Of a stretch of 13,964 bases of DNA, positions 7,449-13,879 are shown in pieces (position 1 is the first letter of the stretch; each line of letters starts with the position of its first letter). The notes beneath the pieces are model-generated. The model had not been told where the DNA came from and did no database searches. It saw only the letters and a list, made by a program, of their open reading frames with translations. This DNA is from Oceanospirillaceae bacterium (lineage in GTDB: Bacteria; Pseudomonadota; Gammaproteobacteria; Pseudomonadales; Balneatricaceae): positions 33,911 through 47,874 of the forward strand of contig DPHB01000053.1 in NCBI GenBank assembly GCA_003521845.1, in the 5' to 3' direction. The position numbers and the translations under genes were made by a program.

Positions 7449-7475
7449 CGGGGGCCGACCTAAAGCCAGACCCCG
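7449..7475. repeat. REP-like palindromic element, diverged copy
   Basis: A 27-bp element whose ends are CGGGG and CCCCG, with a GACCT-AAGCC type centre. It agrees with the element at 9684-9710 at 23 of 27 positions. It sits just past the prx stop codon, before the terminator. The substitutions leave only a 5-bp outer stem, so this looks like a decayed copy. Confidence 0.5.
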
Positions 7476-7487
7476 TAGAGTCCAAAC

Positions 7488-8093
7488 TTATAACTTGTCA
7501 GCGTTGGCAGACAGGTAAGAAGCCACACCTTCTGGGGAATCCTTCATGCCGGAGTCACCTTTTGTCCAACCAGCAGGGCAAACTTCACCGTGCTCTTCGT
7601 GGAATTGTAGTGCATCAACAAGACGCAATAGCTCATCCATGTTACGACCTAGTGGCAAGTCGTTAACGATTTGTGAACGTACCTGACCATCACGGTCAAT
7701 CAAGAAAGCACCGCGGTAAGCAACGCTACCATCAGCAACTTCTACGTCATAGGCACGACAAATATCGTGTGCCATGTCTGCGGCTAGAGTGTACTTAACT
7801 GGGCCGATACCGCCATCATTGATTGGGGTATTACGCCAAGCGTTATGGGTAAAGTGAGAATCGATAGAAACACCAATCACTTCAACGCCGCGGGCCTTGA
7901 ACTCATCCATACGGTGATCCAACGCAATTAGCTCAGAAGGACATACAAAAGTGAAGTCCAAAGGATAGAAGAATACCAAACCATATTTGCCGTCGATAGC
8001 TTGGGCTAGGTTAAAGTCATCTACGATAGTGCCGTCACCCAAAACTGCTGGTACGGTAAAATCTGGGGCTTGCTTACCTACTAATACGCTCAT
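7488..8093 (-). CDS. typical 2-Cys peroxiredoxin (AhpC/Prx1 family)
   Basis: A thiol peroxidase that reduces hydrogen peroxide and organic or peroxynitrite peroxides in the cytosol. The 201 residues include the active-site segment PLDFTFVCPSE with Pro44, Thr48 and peroxidatic Cys51. Arg127 lies in AYRGAFLID, and resolving Cys172 in GEVCPAGW. GGIG (94-97) resembles the GGLG motif of peroxidation-sensitive 2-Cys enzymes, but no clear C-terminal YF motif is present (SYLSA instead), so sensitivity cannot be judged. AAGGAG 7 bp before the ATG is a strong ribosome-binding site. The gene lies 78 bp downstream of grxD on the same strand and is followed by a REP-like element and a terminator. No ahpF-like partner is visible, so reduction by thioredoxin or glutaredoxin is inferred. 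Confidence 0.93.
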   Translation of the reverse strand: MSVLVGKQAPDFTVPAVLGDGTIVDDFNLAQAIDGKYGLVFFYPLDFTFVCPSELIALDHRMDEFKARGVEVIGVSIDSHFTHNAWRNTPINDGGIGPVKYTLAADMAHDICRAYDVEVADGSVAYRGAFLIDRDGQVRSQIVNDLPLGRNMDELLRLVDALQFHEEHGEVCPAGWTKGDSGMKDSPEGVASYLSANADKL

Positions 8094-8171
8094 GTTGTTG
8101 CTCCTTAATAGTCAACGAGAAGCGAGGCTACGCCTCAATTTCTAATTTAATTCTAATCTAATTATATTGGC

Positions 8172-8495
8172 TTATTCCGCAGCTGGGGCTGCAGCAGAAA
8201 CCATTTCTCCTAGCTCGCCAGTACCGGCCATTTCCATAACAATGTCACAACCGCCTACTAGCTCACCATTAATCCACAACTGCGGAAACGTCGGCCAATT
8301 GGCATACTTCGGCAATTCGGCACGAATATCTGGATGTTCCAAGATATTAACGAATGCAAAACGCTCGCCGCAAGCCATCAAGGCTTGAACAGTTTGCGAA
8401 GAGAAACCGCACTGAGGGAACTTTGGTGTACCCTTCATGTATAGCAAAATATTGTTGCTAGAAATTTGATCTTTGATTGTATCAACAGTGTCCAT
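8172..8495 (-). CDS. grxD: monothiol glutaredoxin, Grx4/GrxD type
   Basis: A 107-residue CGFS-type monothiol glutaredoxin. Family members bind a glutathione-ligated [2Fe-2S] cluster, often with BolA, and act in Fe-S delivery and iron sensing rather than as general disulfide reductases. The active site is PQCGFSSQ with Cys29. The glutathione-contact positions are recognisable as Lys21 in MKGTPKFP, WPTFPQLW and the GGCD segment. AGGATGAG lies before the ATG, giving a normal ribosome-binding site. It is the promoter-proximal gene of a two-gene redox unit with the peroxiredoxin. The C-terminus ends in an Ala-rich tail (SAAAPAAE). Assignment is firm from the CGFS motif and length. Confidence 0.95.
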   Translation of the reverse strand: MDTVDTIKDQISSNNILLYMKGTPKFPQCGFSSQTVQALMACGERFAFVNILEHPDIRAELPKYANWPTFPQLWINGELVGGCDIVMEMAGTGELGEMVSAAAPAAE

Positions 8496-8610
8496 TAGCT
8501 CATCCTATTAAAGCAGTGCCTTGCTCGACGTGCGAACAAGATGATAAATACCTACCCTATAAATAGTTTTAAAAAACCATTTTTCAAGAGGGATACATTT
8601 AACTGCCCGC

Positions 8611-8640
8611 ATTATACCCAATCCCGACTAATTTAGTCAG
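8611..8640 (-). promoter_or_regulatory. promoter of grxD-prx with a palindrome over the -35 region
   Basis: On the minus strand, CTGACT (8640-8635) is followed by an 18-bp spacer and a perfect TATAAT (8616-8611), about 115 bp before the grxD start. A perfect 6-1-6 inverted repeat, GACTAA-T-TTAGTC (8626-8638), overlaps the -35 hexamer and could be an operator. The regulator is unknown. Confidence 0.55.
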
Positions 8641-8685
8641 TTATTATTTTTAAAAAAAGCCAACTATTTACGACTTTTTGCTAGC

Positions 8686-8714
8686 TTGCATCACTAGGGC
8701 GAAACGCATAGAAT
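8686..8714 (+). promoter_or_regulatory. sigma70-like promoter of argF
   Basis: TTGCAT (8686-8691), a 17-bp spacer and TAGAAT (8709-8714), with AT-rich sequence upstream (8641-8658) that could act as an UP element. The predicted start of transcription lies about 18 nt before the ATG, so the leader is very short. No clear Shine-Dalgarno sequence precedes argF, and no convincing ARG box was found. Confidence 0.6.
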
Positions 8715-8738
8715 GCTCGTTTTACGCAAGCAAAAACC

Positions 8739-9662
8739 ATGACTACCTCACAACCCCGTCACTTTTTGACACTTCTCGATCTCAGTCCGGCCGAGCTGAA
8801 CTGGGTTATCAAGCGCGCCATCGAATTAAAAGCCATCCGCAACCAAGGGGACATATACGAACCCTTTCGTAATCGCGTACTCGGCATGATATTTGGCAAG
8901 TCCTCCACGCGCACCCGTGTTTCTTTTGAAGCCGGTATGGCACAGCTAGGCGGCCACGCCATATTCCTGTCACCTCGCGATACCCAATTAGGTCGCGGTG
9001 AACCTATCGAAGACAGCGCCAAGGTTATTTCTAGCATGGTGGATATTGTCATGATCCGTACCGACGGCCATGACATAGTGGAAAACTTTGCTGCCAACTC
9101 CCGTGTACCTGTCATCAATGCGCTTACGGATGATTACCATCCGTGCCAGCTGCTTGCCGATGTGCAAACCTTTGTTGAACACCGTGGTAGCATTCAAGGC
9201 AAAACCGTCACCTGGGTTGGTGATGGCAACAACATGTGCCATTCGTTTATCAATGCCGCACGCCAGTTTGATTTCCAATTACGCATTGCCTGCCCCGAAG
9301 GTTTTGACCCAGACGCCAAGCTTGTGGCCGCCAATACTGATCGTGTCAGCATTAGCCGCGACCCCAATGCCGCCGTTGCCGGTGCCCACCTAGTGGTAAC
9401 CGACACCTGGGCTTCCATGGGCCAAGAAGATGAAAAGGCAGCACGCGAAGCCGCCTTTGCTGGTTACCAGGTGAATGAAGCTATGCTGGATCTAGCCGCT
9501 GACGATGTCCTCTTTATGCACTGCCTACCGGCTTATCGTGGCATGGAAATTAGCGCAGACTTATTTGAAGACCCCCGCTCGGTGGTGTTCGATGAAGCAG
9601 AAAACCGCCTGCATGCACAAAAGGCCTTGATGGAGTTTTTGCTACTGCAACCGGCAGTTTAA
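8739..9662 (+). CDS. argF: ornithine carbamoyltransferase (anabolic type)
   Basis: Makes citrulline from ornithine and carbamoyl phosphate in arginine biosynthesis; cytosolic and normally trimeric. The 307 residues contain the carbamoyl-phosphate loop KSSTRTR (54-60), HPCQLLADV (134-142), the ornithine-binding region DGNNM (162-166), SMG (226-228) and HCLPAYRG (261-268). The length and these motifs match ArgF of pseudomonads, and I see no catabolic ArcB features. The ATG lacks an obvious ribosome-binding site and lies close to the predicted transcription start. It is transcribed divergently from grxD, an arrangement resembling the grxD-argF region I recall from Pseudomonas. A REP-like hairpin follows 20 bp after the stop. 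Confidence 0.96.
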   Translation: MTTSQPRHFLTLLDLSPAELNWVIKRAIELKAIRNQGDIYEPFRNRVLGMIFGKSSTRTRVSFEAGMAQLGGHAIFLSPRDTQLGRGEPIEDSAKVISSMVDIVMIRTDGHDIVENFAANSRVPVINALTDDYHPCQLLADVQTFVEHRGSIQGKTVTWVGDGNNMCHSFINAARQFDFQLRIACPEGFDPDAKLVAANTDRVSISRDPNAAVAGAHLVVTDTWASMGQEDEKAAREAAFAGYQVNEAMLDLAADDVLFMHCLPAYRGMEISADLFEDPRSVVFDEAENRLHAQKALMEFLLLQPAV

Positions 9663-9681
9663 CCACCTCCAAACACGTACA

Positions 9682-9712
9682 TTCGGGGTCAGACCTCAAG
9701 CCTGACCCCGAA
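9682..9712. repeat. REP-like palindrome downstream of argF
   Basis: A perfect 11-bp inverted repeat (TTCGGGGTCAG at 9682-9692, CTGACCCCGAA at 9702-9712) around a 9-nt loop. It shares 23 of 27 core positions with the element at 7449-7475. No T-run follows on either strand, so it is not a classic terminator, though it could protect the argF mRNA 3' end. The GGGGTCAGAC type core resembles dispersed palindromes seen in many proteobacterial genomes. Confidence 0.65.
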
Positions 9713-9722
9713 CACAAATACA

Positions 9723-9735
9723 TGAATTAAATTCA
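9723..9735. promoter_or_regulatory. candidate MetR binding site, distal
   Basis: TGAATTAAATTCA is a perfect TGAA-N5-TTCA dyad with A at the centre, matching the enterobacterial MetR consensus TGAANN(A/T)NNTTCA. Its centre lies about 62 bp before the transcription start predicted from the TATAAT at 9779-9784, the usual place for a LysR-family recognition site. Confidence 0.55.
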
Positions 9736-9778
9736 CTCACACCTGCAAACCACTCAACCAACATGAGCCGGTTTTATG

Positions 9779-9784
9779 TATAAT
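9779..9784 (+). promoter_or_regulatory. -10 element of the metR promoter
   Basis: A perfect TATAAT lies 34 bp before the metR ATG. The sequence at the -35 distance (AACCAA) is poor, which would fit a promoter that depends on an activator. The transcription start is predicted near 9791. Confidence 0.45.
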
Positions 9785-9804
9785 AAGCAGCCAGCTAATT
9801 ATCC

Positions 9805-9817
9805 TGAACTGAATTCA
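9805..9817. promoter_or_regulatory. candidate MetR binding site overlapping the metR leader
   Basis: TGAACTGAATTCA is a second exact 4-5-4 TGAA/TTCA dyad, ending one base before the metR start codon. The centre base is G rather than the preferred A or T. It contains the smaller palindrome TGAATTCA. Lying at about +15 to +27 of the predicted transcript, it would suit repression. Confidence 0.45.
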
Positions 9818-9818
9818 T

Positions 9819-10754
9819 ATGATAGACCTGCGTCACCTGCGTACTATTACTGCCCTTCGTGATACGGGGAGCTTGGTAGAAGCCTCAGAAAAAGTATTTC
9901 TAACCCAGTCTGCCCTCTCTCATCAAATTAAAGATTTGGAGGCGAAGCTGGGCGCCGCCATTTTCATTCGCAAAACCAAACCGGTTGAATTCACCACCGC
10001 TGGCAAACGCTTATTATTGCTAGCTGATGAAGTATTACCACAGATTCGTAACACCGAAAGAGAAATTGAGCGCTTGGCGCAAGGTGGCTCTGGGCGCTTG
10101 AATATTGCCATTGAATGCCACAGCTGTTTCCAATGGCTAATGCCGACTTTGGATAATTACCGTAGCGCTTGGCCAGACATTGAACTAGATATAGCCAGTG
10201 GCTTTAGCTTCGCGCCTTTACCGGCCTTGCGTCGCGGTGAATTGGACCTGGTCATCTCTGCCAACCCTAAACCCCTGTCCGGCATTAGTTATGTACCCTT
10301 GTTCACGTATGAATCGGTACTTGCCGTTAGCAACCACCACAGCTTAGCCGAGCAAGACTATATTCAAGCCAGTGATCTTGCCCAAGAAACCTTGATCTGC
10401 TACCCGGTAGAACGAGAAATGCTGGACGTATTCACCCACTTTCTTGAACCAGCGGAAGTAGAGCCCAAAAACATCCGTCACGCCGAGCTAACCATGATGA
10501 TGATGCAGCTAGTGGCTAGCGGGCGTGGTGTTTGCGCCCTACCTAATTGGGCCCTCAACGAATATTCAAGCCGTGGCTACGTGAGCGCCCGTTCTCTAGG
10601 TGCAGAAGGTGTGTGGTGCACCCTGTATGCAGCGGTACGTAGCGACCAGCTGAATACGGATTACATGCAGGCGTTTTTACAATCGGCAAAGGCAACCTCT
10701 GCTCGCGCCCTGGTGGGTATTCGACCGGCAGATGATGCCATTATTAGTGACTAG
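9819..10754 (+). CDS. metR: LysR-family regulator of methionine biosynthesis, MetR-like
   Basis: A 311-residue LysR-type transcription factor. The N-terminal helix-turn-helix covers about residues 1-60 (LRTITALRDTGSLVEASEKV, TQSALSHQIKDLE), followed by a periplasmic-binding-protein-like effector domain. Similarity to E. coli MetR as I remember it is high throughout: LRDTGSL, TQSALSHQ.DLE, RIAIECHSC.QWL-like RLNIAIECHSCFQWL, RRGELDLVIS, CYPVEREMLDVFTHFL and a C-terminal WCTLYAAVR. MetR activates metE and other methionine genes with homocysteine as co-inducer. No met gene is nearby, unlike the divergent metE-metR pair of enterobacteria. Two TGAA-N5-TTCA dyads in front of it suggest autoregulation. 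No clear Shine-Dalgarno precedes the ATG. Its stop codon overlaps that of the convergent kinase gene. Confidence 0.92.
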   Translation: MIDLRHLRTITALRDTGSLVEASEKVFLTQSALSHQIKDLEAKLGAAIFIRKTKPVEFTTAGKRLLLLADEVLPQIRNTEREIERLAQGGSGRLNIAIECHSCFQWLMPTLDNYRSAWPDIELDIASGFSFAPLPALRRGELDLVISANPKPLSGISYVPLFTYESVLAVSNHHSLAEQDYIQASDLAQETLICYPVEREMLDVFTHFLEPAEVEPKNIRHAELTMMMMQLVASGRGVCALPNWALNEYSSRGYVSARSLGAEGVWCTLYAAVRSDQLNTDYMQAFLQSAKATSARALVGIRPADDAIISD

Positions 10755-11548
10755 GTGTCATTGCCTAATACCGCTTTGCTACCCGCCTTTTGTTGAATGG
10801 GTAAGCGTAAAGACATATGCGCGCCACCAAAACGCTGACTAACACCCGCCTCGGCACGGCCTCCGTGCCAATAGGCGATACGGCGCACAATGGAAAGCCC
10901 CAAGCCAAAGCCCCCCGTAGCCCGACTACGACTGGTATCCAAACGAATGAAGGGAGCAAAAACGCGCCCATAGTCACTGGCATCAATGCCAGGACCATCG
11001 TCTTCAACATAAATGCTGCAGCTGCCGTCATCCAGCAGTTCATAACCAATCATCACCTTGCTACGAGCATACTTAACGGCATTGCCGACCAAATTTTGTA
11101 ACGCCCTACGCAGCTGCACCGGCTCGGCTTGAATATTTAAGCCGATATTATCAATATCATTATCGGGTAACATCAACTGCATATCCAACCTATCGTCATA
11201 GTCTAAATATTGCGACAAAACAGATTGGCATAGAATGGATATAGAGGTTGGCTGAAAGCGAATACTTGGCCCACCATCCTCCAAATGGATATAGGTCATG
11301 ATTTCTGCCACCAAATCATTGATTTCTTCAAGATCCAACGCCATATCTACGCATGATTGGGTTAGCTGATGGCGGTGTGACAGATTAGGCACCTGCTCCC
11401 GTAATTTGTCTTGTATAAGTTGAACTGCGAAGCTCAAACGCGCCACTGGGGTTCTAATTTCATGAGAAATGGCGGCCATCAGTTCTTGCTGGAGTGCCAT
11501 TTGGCGCTCCATGCGCCCCAAAACTGGGGCCGCAGACAGTGTTTTCAC
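10751..11548 (-). CDS. sensor-less histidine kinase, RstB-like catalytic core
   Basis: A 265-residue two-component kinase consisting only of the dimerisation/phosphotransfer and ATPase domains. His29 in AAISHEIRTP is the phosphorylated residue. The N box (QNLVGNAVKYA) has Asn156, the G1 box is VEDDGPGID (181-189) and the G2 box is GGFGLGLSIV (212-221). The core resembles E. coli RstB (EIRTPVARL, VEDDGPGI, FIRLDTSRSRATGG). RstB itself has two membrane helices, a periplasmic domain and HAMP before this core. Here only about 20 residues precede the H box, with no hydrophobic segment, so the protein should be cytosolic. The start is a GTG overlapping the regulator's TGA (GTGA) and backed by AAGGAA, so it looks like a natural start. 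The true signal is unknown; a separate sensor partner is possible. Confidence 0.88.
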   Translation of the reverse strand: MKTLSAAPVLGRMERQMALQQELMAAISHEIRTPVARLSFAVQLIQDKLREQVPNLSHRHQLTQSCVDMALDLEEINDLVAEIMTYIHLEDGGPSIRFQPTSISILCQSVLSQYLDYDDRLDMQLMLPDNDIDNIGLNIQAEPVQLRRALQNLVGNAVKYARSKVMIGYELLDDGSCSIYVEDDGPGIDASDYGRVFAPFIRLDTSRSRATGGFGLGLSIVRRIAYWHGGRAEAGVSQRFGGAHMSLRLPIQQKAGSKAVLGNDT

Positions 11549-12276
11549 ATTGTTTCCTTGACAAATAAATAGCCACGGCTGCGCACCGTTTTTATACGTC
11601 TTGGGTGCTCGGGGTCATCGCCAATTTTGGGGCGAATACGTGACACACGTACGTCGATTGAACGGTCTTGGCCATCATAATCAATACCTCGTAATGAGTT
11701 GAAAATTTCTTCACGACTCAGCACTCGCCCAGCATTGCGAGCCAACAACCACAGCAAATCGAATTCGGCACTGGTGAGTTCGACACTATTCTTGCCTAAC
11801 CACACCTCACGCATAGCATTGTCTATGTGCAGCTCACCAAACCGATACCTATCTTCATGACCATGACCGCTGGCACCCGATTCGTCAGCACCGCTGTGTA
11901 AGCGTAGCGCCGCCTTTATACGCGCCAACAACAAACGCGGCTGAACTGGCTTACAAATATAGTCATCAGCCCCCATTTCCAAACCAAGCACCTGGTCCAA
12001 CTCATCAATCCTAGCGGTCAGCATAATGATAACGCCCCTAAATTGAGGCCGAACTTGCCGACAAATAGACAAGCCATCGTCACCAGGTAACATCACATCC
12101 AAAATAATAAGATGGGGTTGAAACTCGGTTATTTTATTTTCGATATGCAGCCCATCAGACGCCACGGCAACCTCATAACCATTACCGGCAAGATAGTCTT
12201 TGGTGAGTTGCGCCAAACGCTCATCATCTTCGACGATTAATATGCGTGGCACCCCCTCGATATGCGCACCGCTCAT
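11545..12276 (-). CDS. OmpR/PhoB-family response regulator, RstA-like
   Basis: A 243-residue transcriptional regulator. The receiver domain covers about residues 10-125, with acidic residues Asp17/Asp18 in IVEDDER, phospho-acceptor Asp60 in LIILDVMLP, Thr87 and Lys109 in ICKPV. A linker rich in G, S, H and D (about 129-144, SGADESGASGHGHEDR) joins it to a C-terminal winged helix. That domain's sequence (SLRGIDYDGQDRSIDVRVSR, then RRIKTVRSRGYLF) closely resembles E. coli RstA. GGAG 6 bp before the ATG supports the start. It is the first gene of a two-gene operon with the kinase, with coupled translation. Three related TTTT..CACT(AA) motifs in its promoter region could be its own binding sites. 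Targets cannot be deduced from the window. Confidence 0.92.
   Translation of the reverse strand: MSGAHIEGVPRILIVEDDERLAQLTKDYLAGNGYEVAVASDGLHIENKITEFQPHLIILDVMLPGDDGLSICRQVRPQFRGVIIMLTARIDELDQVLGLEMGADDYICKPVQPRLLLARIKAALRLHSGADESGASGHGHEDRYRFGELHIDNAMREVWLGKNSVELTSAEFDLLWLLARNAGRVLSREEIFNSLRGIDYDGQDRSIDVRVSRIRPKIGDDPEHPRRIKTVRSRGYLFVKETM
11554..11559 (-). promoter_or_regulatory. ribosome-binding site fixing the GTG start of the kinase
   Basis: AAGGAA on the minus strand lies 5 bp before the GTG at 11548-11546, inside the last codons of the response regulator gene. It supports the short, sensor-less form of the kinase as the genuine product rather than a remnant of a longer frame. Confidence 0.6.
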
Positions 12277-12320
12277 AACAAACTCCGTTGCTCATTAAAC
12301 ATACTTATAAACCTGCATGT

Positions 12321-12348
12321 ATTTTAGCACTAATATTACGTTTTTCAC
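12321..12348 (-). promoter_or_regulatory. possible promoter of the two-component operon
   Basis: On the minus strand, GTGAAA (12348-12343) is followed by 16 bp and TAAAAT (12326-12321). It matches consensus at 4/6 and 5/6 positions with slightly short spacing. The region is very AT-rich, so other -10-like sequences exist and the call is tentative. Confidence 0.35.
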
Positions 12349-12360
12349 TTTTATCACTAA
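12322..12360. repeat. direct repeats in the response-regulator promoter
   Basis: TTTTAGCACTAA (12322-12333) and TTTTATCACTAA (12349-12360) agree at 11 of 12 positions, 27 bp apart. A partial third copy, TTTTTCACT (12341-12349), lies between them. OmpR-family regulators bind direct repeats, so this is a candidate autoregulatory site; the repeats cover the possible -10 and adjoin the -35. Confidence 0.4.
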
Positions 12361-12457
12361 ATTTATATTACTCGCCACCGTCTCTAACCGCAAGAGTAGC
12401 TTCCAGCCGCCCAACACAATAAATTCCCTTACACCCATAGCCAAGCCAAGCAGGCCG

Positions 12458-12466
12458 TGTTATAAA
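12458..12466 (+). promoter_or_regulatory. extended -10 promoter element for the DAHP synthase gene
   Basis: TGT followed by TATAAA forms an extended -10 (TGn-TATAAA), 48 bp before the start codon. No good -35 is seen at 17 bp upstream, which extended -10 promoters tolerate. No clear ribosome-binding site precedes the ATG at 12515, and no attenuator-like leader peptide was found. Confidence 0.45.
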
Positions 12467-12514
12467 TCGCCCTTGCTTATATTTTTTTCAACTTAGACGA
12501 ATATCACCATACCA

Positions 12515-13870
12515 ATGAATAACTGGACTCCCGCCAGCTGGCGCAACTTCCCCATCCTGCAGCAACCTAATTACACCGATGCCCATGCCGTAGCCAAAGT
12601 TGAGCAGCAACTTGGCAACTTACCGCCTTTGGTATTTGCTGGTGAAGCGCGAGCACTAACTCGCCAACTTGCCGATGTAACCCACGGCAAGGCATTTTTG
12701 TTACAAGGCGGCGACTGCGCTGAAAGCTTTGCTGAATTTAGTGCCACCAATATCCGTGACACCTTCAAAGTTTTACTGCAAATGGCTGTGGTACTCACCT
12801 TTGCTGGTAGTTGCCCCGTGGTTAAAGTTGGACGTATGGCAGGCCAGTTTGCCAAGCCACGCTCGGCCGACATGGAAACCATTGATGGCGTTACCCTACC
12901 TAGTTACCGTGGTGACATTATCAACGATTTGGATTTCACCAGCCAAGCGCGCGTACCCAACCCAGAAAAGCTAGTACAGGCATACAACCAATCCGCCGCT
13001 ACACTGAACCTATTACGCGCTTTTGCGCAAGGTGGCTTTGCCGACCTGAATAAGGTACATCAGTGGAACTTAGATTTCGTTGGTAACAGCCCATTAGGTG
13101 AACGCTACGAAACCCTGGCTTCTCAGATCGACCAGTCTTTGAACTTTATGGCAGCCTGTGGGGTTAATTCTCAAACGGCACCACAGCTACATGAAACAAG
13201 CCTTTACACTTCTCACGAAGCCTTGTTACTTAACTTCGAACAAGCTTTAACGCGTCAAGACAGTATCACAGGCGATTGGTATGACTGCTCTGCACATATG
13301 CTGTGGATTGGCGACCGTACCCGTCAAGTAGATGGCGCCCATGTGGAATTTCTACGTGGCGTTAAGAACCCTCTAGGCTTTAAGGCCGGCCCAACCATGA
13401 AGGCCGACGATCTGTTACGCTTGTTGGATGTACTTAATCCAAACAACGAAGCTGGCCGCATTAATATTATCGCCCGTATGGGTGCTGATAATGTTACCGA
13501 GCATCTACCAGCCTTGGTACGTGCTGTAAAAGCCGAAGGTCGCGAAGTGCTATGGAGCTCTGACCCAATGCACGGCAACACGGTTAAGTCTTCAACCGGC
13601 TTCAAGACCCGTATGGTTAACGATGTATTGCGCGAAGTGAAAGGCTTCTTTGATGTGCACGCAGCCGAAGGTACTTACGCCGGTGGTGTCCACTTTGAAA
13701 TGACCGGCCAGAATGTAACAGAATGCATGGGCGGCGCGCATGACATTTCGGCAGAAGACCTACACAACCGTTACCACACAGCTTGTGACCCACGTTTGAA
13801 TGCCGACCAGGCTTTGGAATTGGCGTTTTTGATTGCTGATACGTTGAAGCAGGCGCGTATTAACCGCTAG
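12515..13870 (+). CDS. class II 3-deoxy-7-phosphoheptulonate (DAHP) synthase
   Basis: Condenses phosphoenolpyruvate with erythrose 4-phosphate, the first step of the shikimate pathway to aromatic amino acids. The 451-residue protein belongs to class II (plant and Mycobacterium type), not to the AroF/G/H class of E. coli. Metal ligands can be placed as Cys68 in QGGDCAESF, His353 in DPMHGNT, Glu395 in VHFEMTGQNVTEC and Asp425 in CDPRLN. The His-Glu (42) and Glu-Asp (30) spacings equal those of the M. tuberculosis enzyme (369, 411, 441). KVGRMAGQFAKPRS (104-117) and the GDRTRQVDGAHVEFLRG stretch are typical. It stands alone, with its own promoter, and is followed 9 bp after its stop by a hairpin. 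Possible feedback control by aromatic amino acids cannot be read from the sequence. Confidence 0.95.
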   Translation: MNNWTPASWRNFPILQQPNYTDAHAVAKVEQQLGNLPPLVFAGEARALTRQLADVTHGKAFLLQGGDCAESFAEFSATNIRDTFKVLLQMAVVLTFAGSCPVVKVGRMAGQFAKPRSADMETIDGVTLPSYRGDIINDLDFTSQARVPNPEKLVQAYNQSAATLNLLRAFAQGGFADLNKVHQWNLDFVGNSPLGERYETLASQIDQSLNFMAACGVNSQTAPQLHETSLYTSHEALLLNFEQALTRQDSITGDWYDCSAHMLWIGDRTRQVDGAHVEFLRGVKNPLGFKAGPTMKADDLLRLLDVLNPNNEAGRINIIARMGADNVTEHLPALVRAVKAEGREVLWSSDPMHGNTVKSSTGFKTRMVNDVLREVKGFFDVHAAEGTYAGGVHFEMTGQNVTECMGGAHDISAEDLHNRYHTACDPRLNADQALELAFLIADTLKQARINR

Positions 13871-13879
13871 TACGATACA

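Noticed and set aside
8124..8136. Small hairpin GAGGC-TAC-GCCTC between grxD and prx as a terminator
   Set aside because: The stem is only 5 bp and no T-run follows on the minus strand, so termination between the two genes is not supported.
8640..8738. ARG box for ArgR control of argF
   Set aside because: No 18-bp dyad resembling the ArgR consensus (TGAAT...ATTCA) was found near the argF promoter.
12571..12882. Minus-strand open frame of about 100 residues within the DAHP synthase gene
   Set aside because: It lies entirely opposite conserved class II DAHP synthase sequence and has no recognisable domain.
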